Positions 31,986 through 41,607 of a stretch of 64,000 nucleotides of DNA are shown one piece after another. The notes beneath the pieces were generated by a model. That model saw only the letters and a list, made by a program, of their open reading frames with translations. It made no database searches and was not told the DNA's origin. A program made the position numbers and the translations under genes. Location of the stretch: contig CP053418.1 of the NCBI GenBank assembly GCA_013127575.1, positions 62,001 through 126,000 of the forward strand, in the 5' to 3' direction. Source of the DNA: Ramlibacter terrae. GTDB taxonomy: Bacteria; Pseudomonadota; Gammaproteobacteria; Burkholderiales; Burkholderiaceae_C. The stretch's first letter is position 1; each line of letters starts with the position of its first letter.

Positions 31986-33083
31986 ATGTTCCTCAAGAAC
32001 TGCTGGTACGTCGCCGCCGGGACCACGAACTGCTGGACGGCAAGATGCTGCCGCGGACCATCCTCGAAGAGGGCGTGCTGCTGTACAAGTCCGAGTCGGG
32101 CAAGGTCGTGGCGCTGCGCGACCGCTGCTGCCACCGCGGCGTGCCGCTGCACGGGCCGGCGCGAGGGCGACTGCGTGCGCTGCATGTACCACGGCCTGCT
32201 GTTCGAGCCGAGCGGCAAGTGCATCCAGATCCCGGGCCGAGGGAGGCAGTGCCCGCCAAGCTCGGCGTCAAGAGCTATCCTGTATTCGAGAAGGATCACC
32301 TGGTGTGGATCTGGATGGGCGACCCGGCCAAGGCGAACCCCGACGACATCATCGACTTTCCGTACTTGCGCGATCCGCAGTGGAAAGGCATTCCCGACTA
32401 CATGCACTACGACGCCAACTGGCTGCTGATCGTCGACAACCTGAGCGACTTCGCGCACGGCCTTCGTGCACACCAAGACGCTGGGCGGCTCGGAGGAGTA
32501 CGCGTTCAAGACCAAGCCCGTGGCCGTGGAGCGGCTGCCCCGCGGCTTCCGCGTCGAGCGCTGGCACATGGACGCCGCCCCGCCGCCGTTCCACCGCAAG
32601 GTGCTGCCGGCGGCCGAGAAGGACCGCAACGTCGATCGCCGCAACATCGGCCACATGCACATCCCGGGCACCTTCTTCCCGGAGTCGATGTTTTCTCCCG
32701 CCGGCAGCGGCTCCGAGAAGGGCAACCGCGAAGGCACGCGCGAGTACCGCAACTGCCAGTTCATGACGCCGGAGACGCGGCGCAGCACGCACTTCTTCTG
32801 GACGTACCTGAACAACTACGAGGGCGACGACCACAACATCTCGCGCTCGCTGCACCAGAGCCTGATCGAAGGGTTCATGGAAGACAAGCACCTGATCGAG
32901 GCGCAGCAAAAAGAAATCGACGCCGACAGCACGTTCGAGCTGCAGATGGTGGTGGCCGACGCCGCGCTGGCGCACTTCCGCCGCACCTTCGCGGCGCTGG
33001 TGGCGCAGGAGCAGGCCGAGCAGGCCACGCAGCAGGCGGCGGTGGTGATGATGAAGCCGCAGCCGGTGGAGCAGGGCGCGTGA
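31986..33083 (+). CDS. Rieske [2Fe-2S] aromatic ring-hydroxylating or O-demethylating oxygenase (VanA-like)
   Basis: About 367 aa when repaired. Starts MFLKNCWYVAAWDHELL (after repair). Rieske ligands RDRCCHRG and CMYHGLLF (CxH...CxxH), IWMGDPAKAN, and the mononuclear iron His/His/Asp motif NLSDFAHLAFVHTKTLGG. These oxygenases demethylate methoxy-aromatics or hydroxylate related rings. Breaks at CCTGG/CCAGG sites near 32024, 32160, 32240 and 32458. No reductase (VanB) is encoded nearby, so the electron donor must come from elsewhere. Followed 8 bp later by a class II aldolase. Confidence 0.9.
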
Positions 33084-33091
33084 CGGGCGCG

Positions 33092-33858
33092 ATGGCGGAT
33101 GCGTTCGCCGCGCGCCGCCCCGCCGCGTGCGACGCCGCCGAATGGCAGGTGCGCTGCGAACTCGCGGCGGCCTACCGCCTGTTCGCGCAGCTCGGCTGGC
33201 ATGAGCTGATCTACAACCACCTCACGGCGCGCGTGCCCGGCACGCCGCACTACCTGATCAATCCTTTCGGGCTCATGTACCGCGAGGTGACCGCCGGCAA
33301 CCTGCTGAAGATCGACCTGGACGGGCAGAAGGTGGAGCCCAGCCCGTACAGCGTCAACCCGGCGGGCTTCATCGTGCATGGCGCGGTGCATGCGGCGCGC
33401 GACGACGCCCATTGCGTGATGCACACGCACACCACGGCGGGCCGGGTGGTGTCTTGCCAGGCCGAGGGGCTGCTGCCCCTGAGCTTCAATGCGATGTTCT
33501 ACGGCGAGCGCGTGGCGTACCACGCCTTCGAGGGAATCACGCTGGAGCGCGAGGAGTGCACGCGGCTCGCGGCCAACCTCGGCCGGCGCAACGTGATGAT
33601 CCTGCGCAACCACGGGCTGCTGGTGTGCGGCCCCACCGTCGGCGATGCCTTCGCGGAGCACTACATGCTGCAGCGCGCCTGCGAGGTGCAGGTGGCGGCG
33701 CAGGCCAGCGGCGCGAAGCTGGTCATGCCGGCGCCCGAGATCGCCGCGCGTGCCTCCGAACAGTACGAGCGCACCGCGCGCAAGGGCGGGCAAAACGTGC
33801 TGCTGTGGGAGGCGATGCTGCGCTGGGCTGGGAGCTCGACCCGCGCTTCGCGAGCTAG
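33092..33858 (+). CDS. Class II aldolase/adducin family protein (paralogue 2)
   Basis: About 255 aa when repaired. Same architecture as the gene at 4207-4962: LAAAYRLFAQLGWHELIYNH, YLINPFGLMYREVTAGNLL, Zn site HTHTTAGRVV, RNHGLLVCGPTVGDAF. About 20 extra N-terminal residues; a GTG at 33080 would make it slightly longer and overlap the oxygenase stop. One C missing near 33830 (CCTGG). Probably co-transcribed with the Rieske gene, suggesting a hydroxylation/demethylation product then cleaved or isomerised. Confidence 0.87.
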
Positions 33859-34752
33859 GCGGCCTTCTTCCGGTTCACCAGCACGATCCCCACGGCCACC
33901 GCCACCAGCGCCAGCACGAGTTGCGTGGTCAGCGGCTCGCCAAGCACCATCACGCCCAGCAGCAGCGCGAACATCGGCGTGAGGAAGGTGAAGGACGACA
34001 GCTGCGTAGCGGGGTAGTAGCGCAGCATCCACATCCACGCCAGGTAGCTGGCGAAAGCGCCGATCACCGACTGCAGCGCGATCGATCCCCGGCCATGCCG
34101 GAATAGGCGAGCGACCAGGTCTCGCCGAGCGCCAGCGACATCAGCGGCGCCACCGCGGCGGTGACGGCCACCGGTAGAACAAGGTCTTCTCCGCGCTGGC
34201 TTTGCCCAGCGACGTCGCCCGGATCACGAGCGTGGTCAGCCCCCACAACAAGCCCGCCAGCAGCGCGAGCGCATCGCCGCGCAGTTGCCGCGGCGTGCTG
34301 GCGCCGGTGAAGCCTTCGCTGAAGGCCCAGGCCACGCCAGCGAACGCGATCACGAGGCCGACCCATTGCAGGCCGCGCAGTTTCTCGGCGGGCACGATGC
34401 GGGGCAGCAGCACCGCCACCACGAAGGGCGAGGTGTAGAGGAACACGGTCAGGCGCGATGCGGCCGTGTCGCGCAGGCCGAGGTAGATGCACGAGAACTC
34501 GCCGGCGAAGAGCGCGCCGGCCAGCAGGCCCGCGCCCAGCGTGCCGTCGCGTTCGAACAGCCGCACGCGGCGCCACACGCACCATGCCACCAGCAGCGCG
34601 GTGGCGATCGCGAACCGGATCGACGCTTGCCACAGCGGCGGCACCTCGGCGACGGTGGACTTGATCAGGATCTGCTGGAAGCCCCAGAACAGGCAGCAGA
34701 ACAGCAGGATGCCGACGGCGAGTGCGTCGAGGTGGTCTTTTCTTTCGCGCAT
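33855..34752 (-). CDS. EamA/DMT-superfamily transporter
   Basis: About 299 aa when repaired. Ten-helix drug/metabolite transporter of two EamA repeats: GILLFCCLFWGFQQILIKST in the first; ALLAGLLWGLTTLVIRATSL in the second; final helix TTQLVLALVAVAVGIVLVNRK. Breaks near 34172 and 34091, both T losses at CCTGG. Convergent with the aldolase gene (4-bp overlap). Substrate unknown. Confidence 0.86.
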
Positions 34753-34781
34753 GGGCGGCGATGGTAGCGCCGCCCGCGCCC

Positions 34782-35213
34782 TCACGTGGCGAGGCCCGCC
34801 AGCTTTGCCAGCAGCTTCTTCAACGCGACCTGCTCCGAAGCCGCCAGCGTACGCAGCATTTCGGTTTCATGGCTGCGCGCTTTCTCCAGCAACGGCCGCA
34901 CCAGCTTGCGGCCCGCGGGCGTCACGCCCACCAGCGTGCGGCGCTGGTCGAGAGGGTCGGCCAGCAGTTCGACCCAGCCCTGTTCCGCCATGCGCTGGAC
35001 CAGCTTGGTAACGGTGGGCTGCTTCGAAAGGACGTCGTGCGCGAGCTGGCTGACGGTCTGCGGCGGGCCGTCGTGCAGCGTGGCGAGCACGCGCCATTCG
35101 ATCGAGCTCAGGCCCGCGGCGCGCACGTGGTTGTCGAACTCCTTGTAGAGCGCGTGGTTCGCCTGCCCGAGCAGGTAGCCGAGGTAGCCTTCGACGAAGC
35201 GCGGGCCGCTCAC
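34782..35213 (-). CDS. MarR-family regulator (candidate regulator of the NicX/NicD cluster)
   Basis: 143 aa, intact. Winged HTH: LSSIEWRVLATLHDGPPQTV, QLAHDVLSKQPTVTKLVQRM, wing ADPLDQRRTLVGVTPAGRK. GTG start overlaps the flavin reductase stop by 4 bp (GTGA), so both are one operon. In nicotinate and picolinate degradation the cluster is controlled by a MarR repressor (NicR/PicR). This regulator, adjacent to nicX-type genes, fits that role. A palindrome in the divergent promoter at 35733-35746 is a likely operator. Confidence 0.9.
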   Translation of the reverse strand: MSGPRFVEGYLGYLLGQANHALYKEFDNHVRAAGLSSIEWRVLATLHDGPPQTVSQLAHDVLSKQPTVTKLVQRMAEQGWVELLADPLDQRRTLVGVTPAGRKLVRPLLEKARSHETEMLRTLAASEQVALKKLLAKLAGLAT

Positions 35214-35718
35214 AGCGGATGCTCCGTGTAGTAGCGGCCGCCATGGAACAGCAGCGGCGAAGCGCCCGGCCGGTGCGTCACGCGCTCGACCTCGCCGACG
35301 AAGATCACGTGGTCGCCTTCCTCGTAGCGGCTGCGGTTGAAGCATTCGAAGGTGGCGGCCGCGCCGTGCAGCAGCGGCGCCCCGCCGGCGCCTTCGTCGA
35401 AGGTCACGCCGACCCAGCGGTCGGCGCCCTTGCGCGCGAAGCGTTCGGCGAGCTCCATCTGTTCGGCCGCCAGCACGTTGATCGCGTAGTGCGAGCCGGC
35501 GCTGAACACCGCCATCGACGCCGCGGCGCGCGAAAGGCTCCACAGCACCAGCGGCGGCGTGAGCGACACCGAGTTGAAGGAATTGGCGGTGAGGCCGACC
35601 ACCGGCCGTCGGCCGTGCGGCCGGTGACGATGGTCACGCCGGTGGCGAAAGTGCCCAGCGCGGCGCGGAATTCCTGCGCGGAGAAGGTGGGCGGCTGGGC
35701 TTGGCGCGGCGGTGTCAT
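35210..35718 (-). CDS. Flavin reductase, HpaC-like (DIM6/NTAB fold)
   Basis: About 169 aa when repaired. FMN/FAD reductase domain: FRAALGTFATGVTIVTGRTA, then GLTANSFNSVSLTPPLVLWS (flavin-binding), SHYAINVLAAEQMELAERFA and HVIFVGEVERV. Supplies reduced flavin to a two-component monooxygenase. One T lost at a CCTGG near 35602 (GLVVGLTANSF expected). An upstream ATG at 35745 lies inside the palindromic operator, so the start at 35718 is preferred. Its natural partner may be the acyl-CoA-dehydrogenase-fold protein of the divergent operon. Confidence 0.87.
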
Positions 35719-35732
35719 CGTGGACCGGATTG

Positions 35733-35746
35733 CATGAATTTTCATG
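35733..35746. promoter_or_regulatory. Palindromic operator candidate in divergent promoter
   Basis: CATGAATTTTCATG, a perfect 6+6 inverted repeat with a 2-bp centre, flanked by GGACCGG and GGTCCGG. It lies between the flavin reductase/MarR operon and the nicX-type operon. The size and symmetry are typical for MarR-family binding. Confidence 0.6.
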
Positions 35747-35780
35747 TATTATGGTCCGGAAGTTGGAGGCGACGCGAGGC

Positions 35781-36819
35781 ATGCTGCAGGAAACCATCGA
35801 GCCCCAGTGGCTGGACGCCTTCGAGGCGGTGCTGGGCCGCTGCGGCCTGCAGGCCGGCGACACGGTGGCGGTGCTGGGCGAAAGCCAGAGCCGGCCGGTG
35901 CTGCTCGAACTGGCCCGGCTGGCTGCGGCCCGGCGCGGCGCGCAGGTGTTCTCGCTGCTGCTGCCCAGTACCTTTCCCGCCGACCAGCCGGTGGCGCGCA
36001 GCACTGGCGCGTCCCCGGTGCTGCGCCGGCTCGCGCCGGTGGTCTCCGCGCTCGCGGGCAGCACGCTCGTGGTCGACTGCACGGTCGAAGGCCTCATGCA
36101 TGCGCCGGAACTTCCCGCCATCCTGAAGGGCGGCGCGCGCGTGGTCTACGTCAGCAACGAGCATCCCGAAGCGCTGGCGCGCCTGCTGCCCGGCGACGGC
36201 CGGAGCCGCTGGTGAAGGAGCATGTCAAGCGTCTGCGCGCCGCGCGCGAAATGCGCGTCACCTCGCCCGCGGGCACCGACCTCGCGATCTCGCTGGCCGG
36301 CGCCGCTTGCGGTGGCAACTGGGGCTACACCACGCGGCCCGGCACCATGACGCACTGGCCCGGCGGGCTGGCGCTGGCGTTCCCCGCGGCGGGCAGCGTC
36401 AACGGCACGCTGGTGCTGGCCGAAGGCGACGTCAACCTGACCTTCAAGCGCTACCTCGAGCGGCCGGTCACGCTGCGCATCGAAAACGATTACGTCACGC
36501 GCATCGAAGGCAGCGGCGTCGACGCCGAACTGATGCGCAGCTACATCGCCGCCCGGGGCGACCGCGAAGCGTATGCCGTCAGCCACGTCGGCTACGGCCT
36601 GAACGCCAAGGCGCGCTGGGACAGCATGGCCCTGTACGACAAGCGTGATTTCAACGGCACACCGAGCTGCGGGCGTTCGCGGGCAACTTCCTCTACAGCA
36701 CCGGCGCGAACGAGGTGGCGGGCAGGCACACGCTCGGCCACTTCGACCTGCCGCTGCGGCAGTGCACCGTGACGCTGGATGGCACGCAAGTCGTCGACGC
36801 GGGGAAGCTGCTGGCATGA
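35781..36819 (+). CDS. nicX: 2,5-dihydroxypyridine 5,6-dioxygenase family protein (NicX-like)
   Basis: About 346 aa when repaired. Fe(II)-dependent extradiol-type ring cleavage in the M29-like fold. Metal or substrate residues seen: DMTHWPGG-like TMTHWPGGLALAFPAAGSVN, AVSHVGYGLNAKARWDSMAL, and the C-terminal GRHTLGHFDLPLRQ (His-x-Asp). These align with NicX of Pseudomonas putida, where His265, His318 and Asp320 are essential (recalled from the literature). Breaks near 36201 (CCTGG) and 36660. Start at 35781 chosen because GGAGG lies 11 bases upstream. An ATG at 35751 is possible. It cleaves 2,5-dihydroxypyridine to N-formylmaleamate if the assignment holds. Confidence 0.83.
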
Positions 36820-37606
36820 CGCCCGTTCCCACCTTCACCACCCCGGGCGGCGGCCCCACCGTGCTGATGCTGCACGGCATCGGCGGCGGCCACCTCTCGT
36901 TCGCGCCGCAGGTCGAAAGGCTCGCCTCCGTGGGCTACCGCGGCGGCGTCGCCTGGGACATGCCGGGCTACGGCCACAGCGCGCCCATCGAGCCGTACAC
37001 CTTCAAGGGCCTGGCGCAGGGCTGCATCGCGCTGATCGAGTCGCTCAAGTGCCCCGACGTGATCCTGCTCGGGCACAGCATGGGCGGCATGGTGGCGCAG
37101 GAGGTCGTGGCGCGCCGGCCGGAACTGGTCAGCAAGCTGATCCTGTGCGGCACCTCGCCCGCCTTCGGCAAGCCCGATGGCGACTGGCAACAGGCTTTCA
37201 TTTCGCAGCGCACGGCGCCGCTGGACGCCGGCCAGTCGATGGCGGACCTCGCCGAAACGCTGGTGCCGCAGATGGTGGGTCCCGACGCGCTGCCCGAAGG
37301 CGTGCGCCTCGCCAAGCACTGCATGGGCCGGTGCCCGCGGCCACCTACCGGCGCGCGCTCGAGTGCATCGTCACCTTCGACCGGCGCGCCAGCCTTGCGC
37401 ACATCCGCGTGCCGACGCTGCTCGTCGCCGGCGAGCACGACCGCAATGCGCCGCCCGCGGTCATGAAGAAGATGGCCGGCGAGATCGCCCACAGCACCTT
37501 CCCGGAGATGAAGGGCGTGGGCCACCTGATGAACCTGGAAGCGCCGGAAGCCTTCGACGACATCGTGCTGAATTTCCTGGCGCTGCCGTCCGTGCTGCTT
37601 CATTGA
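36816..37606 (+). CDS. Alpha/beta hydrolase, N-formylmaleamate deformylase-like (NicD type)
   Basis: About 263 aa when repaired. Oxyanion LMLHGIGGGHLSFAPQV, nucleophile ILLGHSMGGMVAQEVV, acid VAGEHDRNAPPAVM, His in MKGVGHLMNLEAPEAF. Start overlaps the nicX stop (ATGA), the tight coupling seen for nicD/picE next to nicX/picD in other bacteria. N-formylmaleamate deformylation is predicted from that context. The sequence alone would only say serine hydrolase. One base missing near 37331 (CCWGG). Confidence 0.78.
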
Positions 37607-37626
37607 AGAAGAACAAGGAGACCGAA

Positions 37627-38862
37627 GTGGACTTCACCCCCGCCGTCGGCGACCACGCCTCACGCCGAAACAGCGCGAGCTGCTTTCGCTCGCGCACCGC
37701 CCGGGCCGCGACCAGTTCGCGCCGCGCGCGGCCAAGTGGGACGCGGAGGCGAGCTTTCCTTTCGCCAACTACGAAGACCTGCGCGCCGCCGGCATGCTGG
37801 CCCTGTGCGTTCCCGAAAGCCATGGCGGCCGCGGCGCCGACTACGCCACCTACATGATGGTGGCGGCGGAGATCGGCCGCTTCTGCGGCGCCACCGCGCT
37901 CACGTACAACATGCACATCTGCTCCACGATGTGGACGGGCGTGCTGGCCGACGGCGTGCCCATGACGGAGACGCAGCGGGCCGAACACGCGCAGCGGCGC
38001 GAGCTGCACTTCCGCCGCGTGGTGAACGATGGCGCGGTGTACGCGCAGCCCTTCTCCGAAGGCAGCGCCGCCGCCGCTGGACGCGCGCCCTTCGGCACCA
38101 CGGCGCGCAAGGTCGAAGGCGGTTGGCTGGTCAACGGCCGCAAGATCTTCGCTTCGCTCTCGGGCGCCGCCGACTACTACGGCGTGCTCTGCACCGAAGA
38201 CAAGGGCGACGAGAAGCCCGACGCACGCGACACGCTCTACCTCGCCGTGCCGGCCGGCAGCGACGGCTTCAGCATCAGCGGCGAATGGGACCCGCTGGGC
38301 ATGCGCGGCACGGTCAGCCGCAACCTGCACTTCAAGGACGTCTTCGTCGGCGACGACGAGCAGCTGATGCCGCGCGGCGTGTACTACAAGGGCGCGCAGA
38401 CTGGCCCGCCATGTTCTTCACGCTGGCGCCCACCTACCTCGGCATCGCCAACGCCGCCTACGACTTCACGGTCAGTTACCTGCGCGGCGAGGTGCCGGGC
38501 GAGCCGCCCGTCAAGCGGCGCATGTACCCGACCAAGCAGATCGCGGTGGCGCAGATGCGCATCCAGCTCGAACAGATGCGCAGCATCTTCCTGCGCGCGG
38601 TGCTGGAGGCGCGGCCCAACCCGTCGAAGGACGAGCGCATGCGCCTGTATGCCGCGCATTACACCGTGATGGAGGGCGCCAACGACATCGCGCGCCGGCC
38701 ATCCGCACCTGCGGCGGCCAGAGCATGATGAAGCACCTGCCGCTCGAGCGGCTCTACCGCGACAGCCGCTGCGGCGCCCTGATGCTGCCGTGGACGGCGG
38801 AACTGGTGCTCGATCGCATGGGCCGCGAAACGCTTTACGAAGCAGGAGAGAAGGACGAGTGA
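37627..38862 (+). CDS. Acyl-CoA-dehydrogenase-fold flavoprotein without the usual catalytic Glu motif
   Basis: About 412 aa when repaired. N-terminal helices, GMLALCVPESHGGRGADYAT, middle beta domain (VEGGWLVNGRKIFASLSGAA), and C-terminal helices with CGGQSMMKHLPLERLYRDSR. In acyl-CoA dehydrogenases the segment after this carries YEGTxE with the catalytic Glu; here it reads CGALMLPWTAELVLDRMG. It may be a dehydrogenase on an unusual substrate or a group-D-type monooxygenase working with the HpaC-like reductase. GTG start, AAGGAG six bases upstream. Breaks near 37664, 38408 and 38699. Part of the nicX operon. Confidence 0.75.
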
Positions 38863-39759
38863 AGAGGATCGCGACGGGCTGCCTGCTGGCCGCCCTGCTG
38901 CCCACCGCGGCCGCCGCCCCGCCCGACACCGCGCGGCGCGTGCCCCGCTGGCAGCCGGCCGAACAACGGGCCCCGGTGCAACGGGTGCCTTCCGCCTGCG
39001 AAGTCTTCGTGGGCAAGCTGCCGAACGTGACGCGTCCCTTGTGCGAAGCCGCCCAGCTGCGTGACAGCGGCGCGCGCTCGGTGCGCGGCACGCCGCTCTA
39101 CGTGCGCGACGTGCCCGGCGACAAGCAGGCATTGCGCGTGCTGGTGGTGGGCGCCGTGCACGGCGACGAACTCTCGGCCACCGGCGTGGCGCTGCACTGG
39201 CTGCGCCCGGCCACCGAGGAGCCGGTGAACATGCCGCATCCGGTCGCCTGGCGCTTCGTGCCCGCGCTCAACCCCGACGGCCTGCTGGCGCAGCCGCCGA
39301 GCCGCACCAACGCGAATGGCGTCGACCTGAACCGCAATTTCCCCACGCCCAACTGGGAGCGCGATGCCGCGGTGTACTGGGAGAAGCGGACCAAGAAGGA
39401 CCCGCGCCGCTGGCCCGGGCCGAGGCCGCTGTCCGAACCCGAGTCGCGCTTCCTGCACGACCAGATGCAGCAGTACCAGCCGCACCTGATCGTGGCGATC
39501 CATGCGCCGTACGGCGTGCTCGATTTCGACGGGCCATCGGTGCCGCCGTCGCGCCGGGCCGCCTCTACCTCGACCGGTCGGCATCTTCCCCGGCTCGCTG
39601 GGCAACTACGGCGGCGTCCACAAGGGCGTGCCGGTGGTCACGATCGAACTGCCCAACTCGCTGCGGACGCCGCTCGACGGCGAGATGCGGCAGATGTGGC
39701 TGGACCTGCTGCGCTGGATGGCGGCGACGATGCCGGCCGGCGGCAACGCCGCGCGTTAG
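38859..39759 (+). CDS. M14-family zinc carboxypeptidase, murein peptide amidase (MpaA)-like
   Basis: About 300 aa when repaired. Signal peptide (RIATGCLLAALLPTAAAA), Zn ligands VGAVHGDELSATG (HxxE), substrate Asn/Arg VDLNRNFP, third Zn ligand in VAIHAPYGVLDFDG, and catalytic Glu in VTIELPNS. Removes peptide ends, probably from peptidoglycan fragments, in the periplasm. GTG start overlaps the previous stop (GTGA), but function appears unrelated to the catabolic genes. Breaks near 39567 and 39580. Convergent with the AtuA gene. Confidence 0.86.
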
Positions 39760-41602
39760 GCGTCGGCGTAGCGCCGCAGCTCGGGGCGCTCGCGCAGCCA
39801 GCGCACCGGCACCGCGACGGGCATCTCCAGCAGCATCTGCGCGAGGCCCTTGCCCATCGGGTCGGTGCGCAGCGAACTTGGCCCCCCGCCATCCAGCGAC
39901 TGGTCCGGGGAAGAAGTTGAAGGCGTGCAGCCCCGGCACGTCGTGGCGGACGACCCTGCCGCGCACCGGTGCGCCGGTACAGCCGCACCGTTTCCGCGGT
40001 GACGGCGGCCGCCAGCAGCGGCAAGTCGCCGGGATGCCGCGCGATCACCGCGATGTTGCTGGTGTCGCCCTTGTCGCCGGAGCGGCCATGCGCCAGCGCG
40101 ATCAGCGGCACGGTCGCGTGCGGACCTTCCGGGAGCGGACCGACGCCGTGGGCGCTCGTCGTGGCCGCGCGCGGCGTTGCGGCGGGCAGCTCCGGAGGAA
40201 TCTCCACGGCATGCTCGGCGCCGTCGATGACGACGCGCGGGCTGGGGCAATCGGCCTTCGCGACCAGGCACGAGAACAGGCGGTGCAGCGGTTCCGCCGG
40301 CGGCCGGCCGTTCAGCGTGAGCGCGCTGCCGCTGGTGGTGCCGGGCGCGAACGAAACGCCGGGCGCGCGCGACTCGCGCGAGAAGATCTCCAGCGCTTCG
40401 CGGCTGGCGTGCGTGACGGCCACGCGCGCGATGGCTTCGCGCAGCGGGTGCGCGTTGGCGTGCGGGCCGTAGCCGTCCTCGGCGCCGACGACCGTGACCG
40501 CAGCCTTGTCGAAGTCCGCCAGTCCGCGCTCGGCCATCAGCGTGCGCACGCGCGCCAGCAAGGCCTCGCCGGTCCGGCGCGCCTTGGCCACCGCGTCGAA
40601 GCCGAACACCGAGACCTGCGACACGCAGCGCCAGCCGGCCTGGTGGCTGGCGGAGAGCTTGTAGGTGGAGGGCGGCGCCTCGCCGCGCGCGCCGGCCACG
40701 CGCACGCGATCGGTGGCGACCGCTTCGACCTTCACCTGCGTGAAGTCGCAGGTCACGTCGGGCAGCACGTAGCGCGCCGGGTCGCCGACTTCGTAGAGGA
40801 TCTGCTCGCTGACGGTGGCCGGCGTGACGATGCCGCCGGTGCCCTGCGGCTTGCTCACTTCGAAGCTGCCATCGGCGGTCACGTCGACGAAGGGATAGCC
40901 GATGTTCTCCCAGCCCGGCACCTGCTCCCAGTCGGTGAAGATGCCGCCGGTGGCCTGCGCGCCGCACTCCGGGATGTGCCCCGCGAGCGAGCCGGCCGCG
41001 AGCTGGTCGTAGTCCGTCGGCTGCCAGCCGAAACGGTGCATCAGGATGCCGAGCGTGGTGGCGCTGTCGACGATGCGCCCGGTCACCACGATGTCGGCGC
41101 CGAGGTCGAGCGCGCGCGCGATCGGCAGCGCGCCCGGGTAGATGTTGGCGCTGGCGATGCCCTGCGGCATCGGTCCGCCGGAATAGAAGTCGCGCGCATC
41201 GGCCGCGCGCAGCGCATCGAGCATGGGCAGGCAGTCGTCGCCTTCGACGAACGCCACGCGCAGTCGCAGGCCGAGTTCGCGTTGCAGCGCCTCGATCGCG
41301 GCGGCGCAGGCGCGCGGATTGAGGCCGCCCGCGTTCGCCACCAGCCGGATGCCGCGGCGCGCGCATTCCGGCAGGATCTCGCGCAGCGCCACCGCGACGA
41401 AGTCCTCGGCGTAGCCGGCCTCGGGCCGCGCCTGCCGCGCCTGCGCGAAGCTCGAGAGCGTCATCTCGGCGGTAGTCGAACACCGGTACTGCATGCCCTC
41501 GGTGCGCGAGAGCTGGCGCGGTCCCAGGATGCTGTCGCCGACGAAGGCGCAGGCGCCGCCGATGCGCACGGCGCCTTCGGGCCGCGGGAACGTTGCCGTC
41601 AT
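39756..41602 (-). CDS. AtuA-family (DUF1446) protein, acyclic terpene utilisation type
   Basis: About 616 aa when repaired. N-terminal RIGGACAFVGDSILGPRQLS, then AEDFVAVALREILPECARRG, ANAGGLNPRACAAAIEAL, GADIVVTGRIVDSATTLGIL, EQVPGWENIGYPFVDV, KPQGTGGIVTPATVSEQILY and the C-terminal half HGRSGDKGDTSNIAVIARHP. These are the signature blocks of AtuA-like proteins linked to citronellol/geraniol and other branched-acid catabolism. Biochemical role unsettled. Breaks at 41480-41466 (two CCTGG sites), 39965 and 39905. Follows a Bug binding-protein gene by 5 bp. Confidence 0.85.
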
Positions 41603-41607
41603 CGCGT

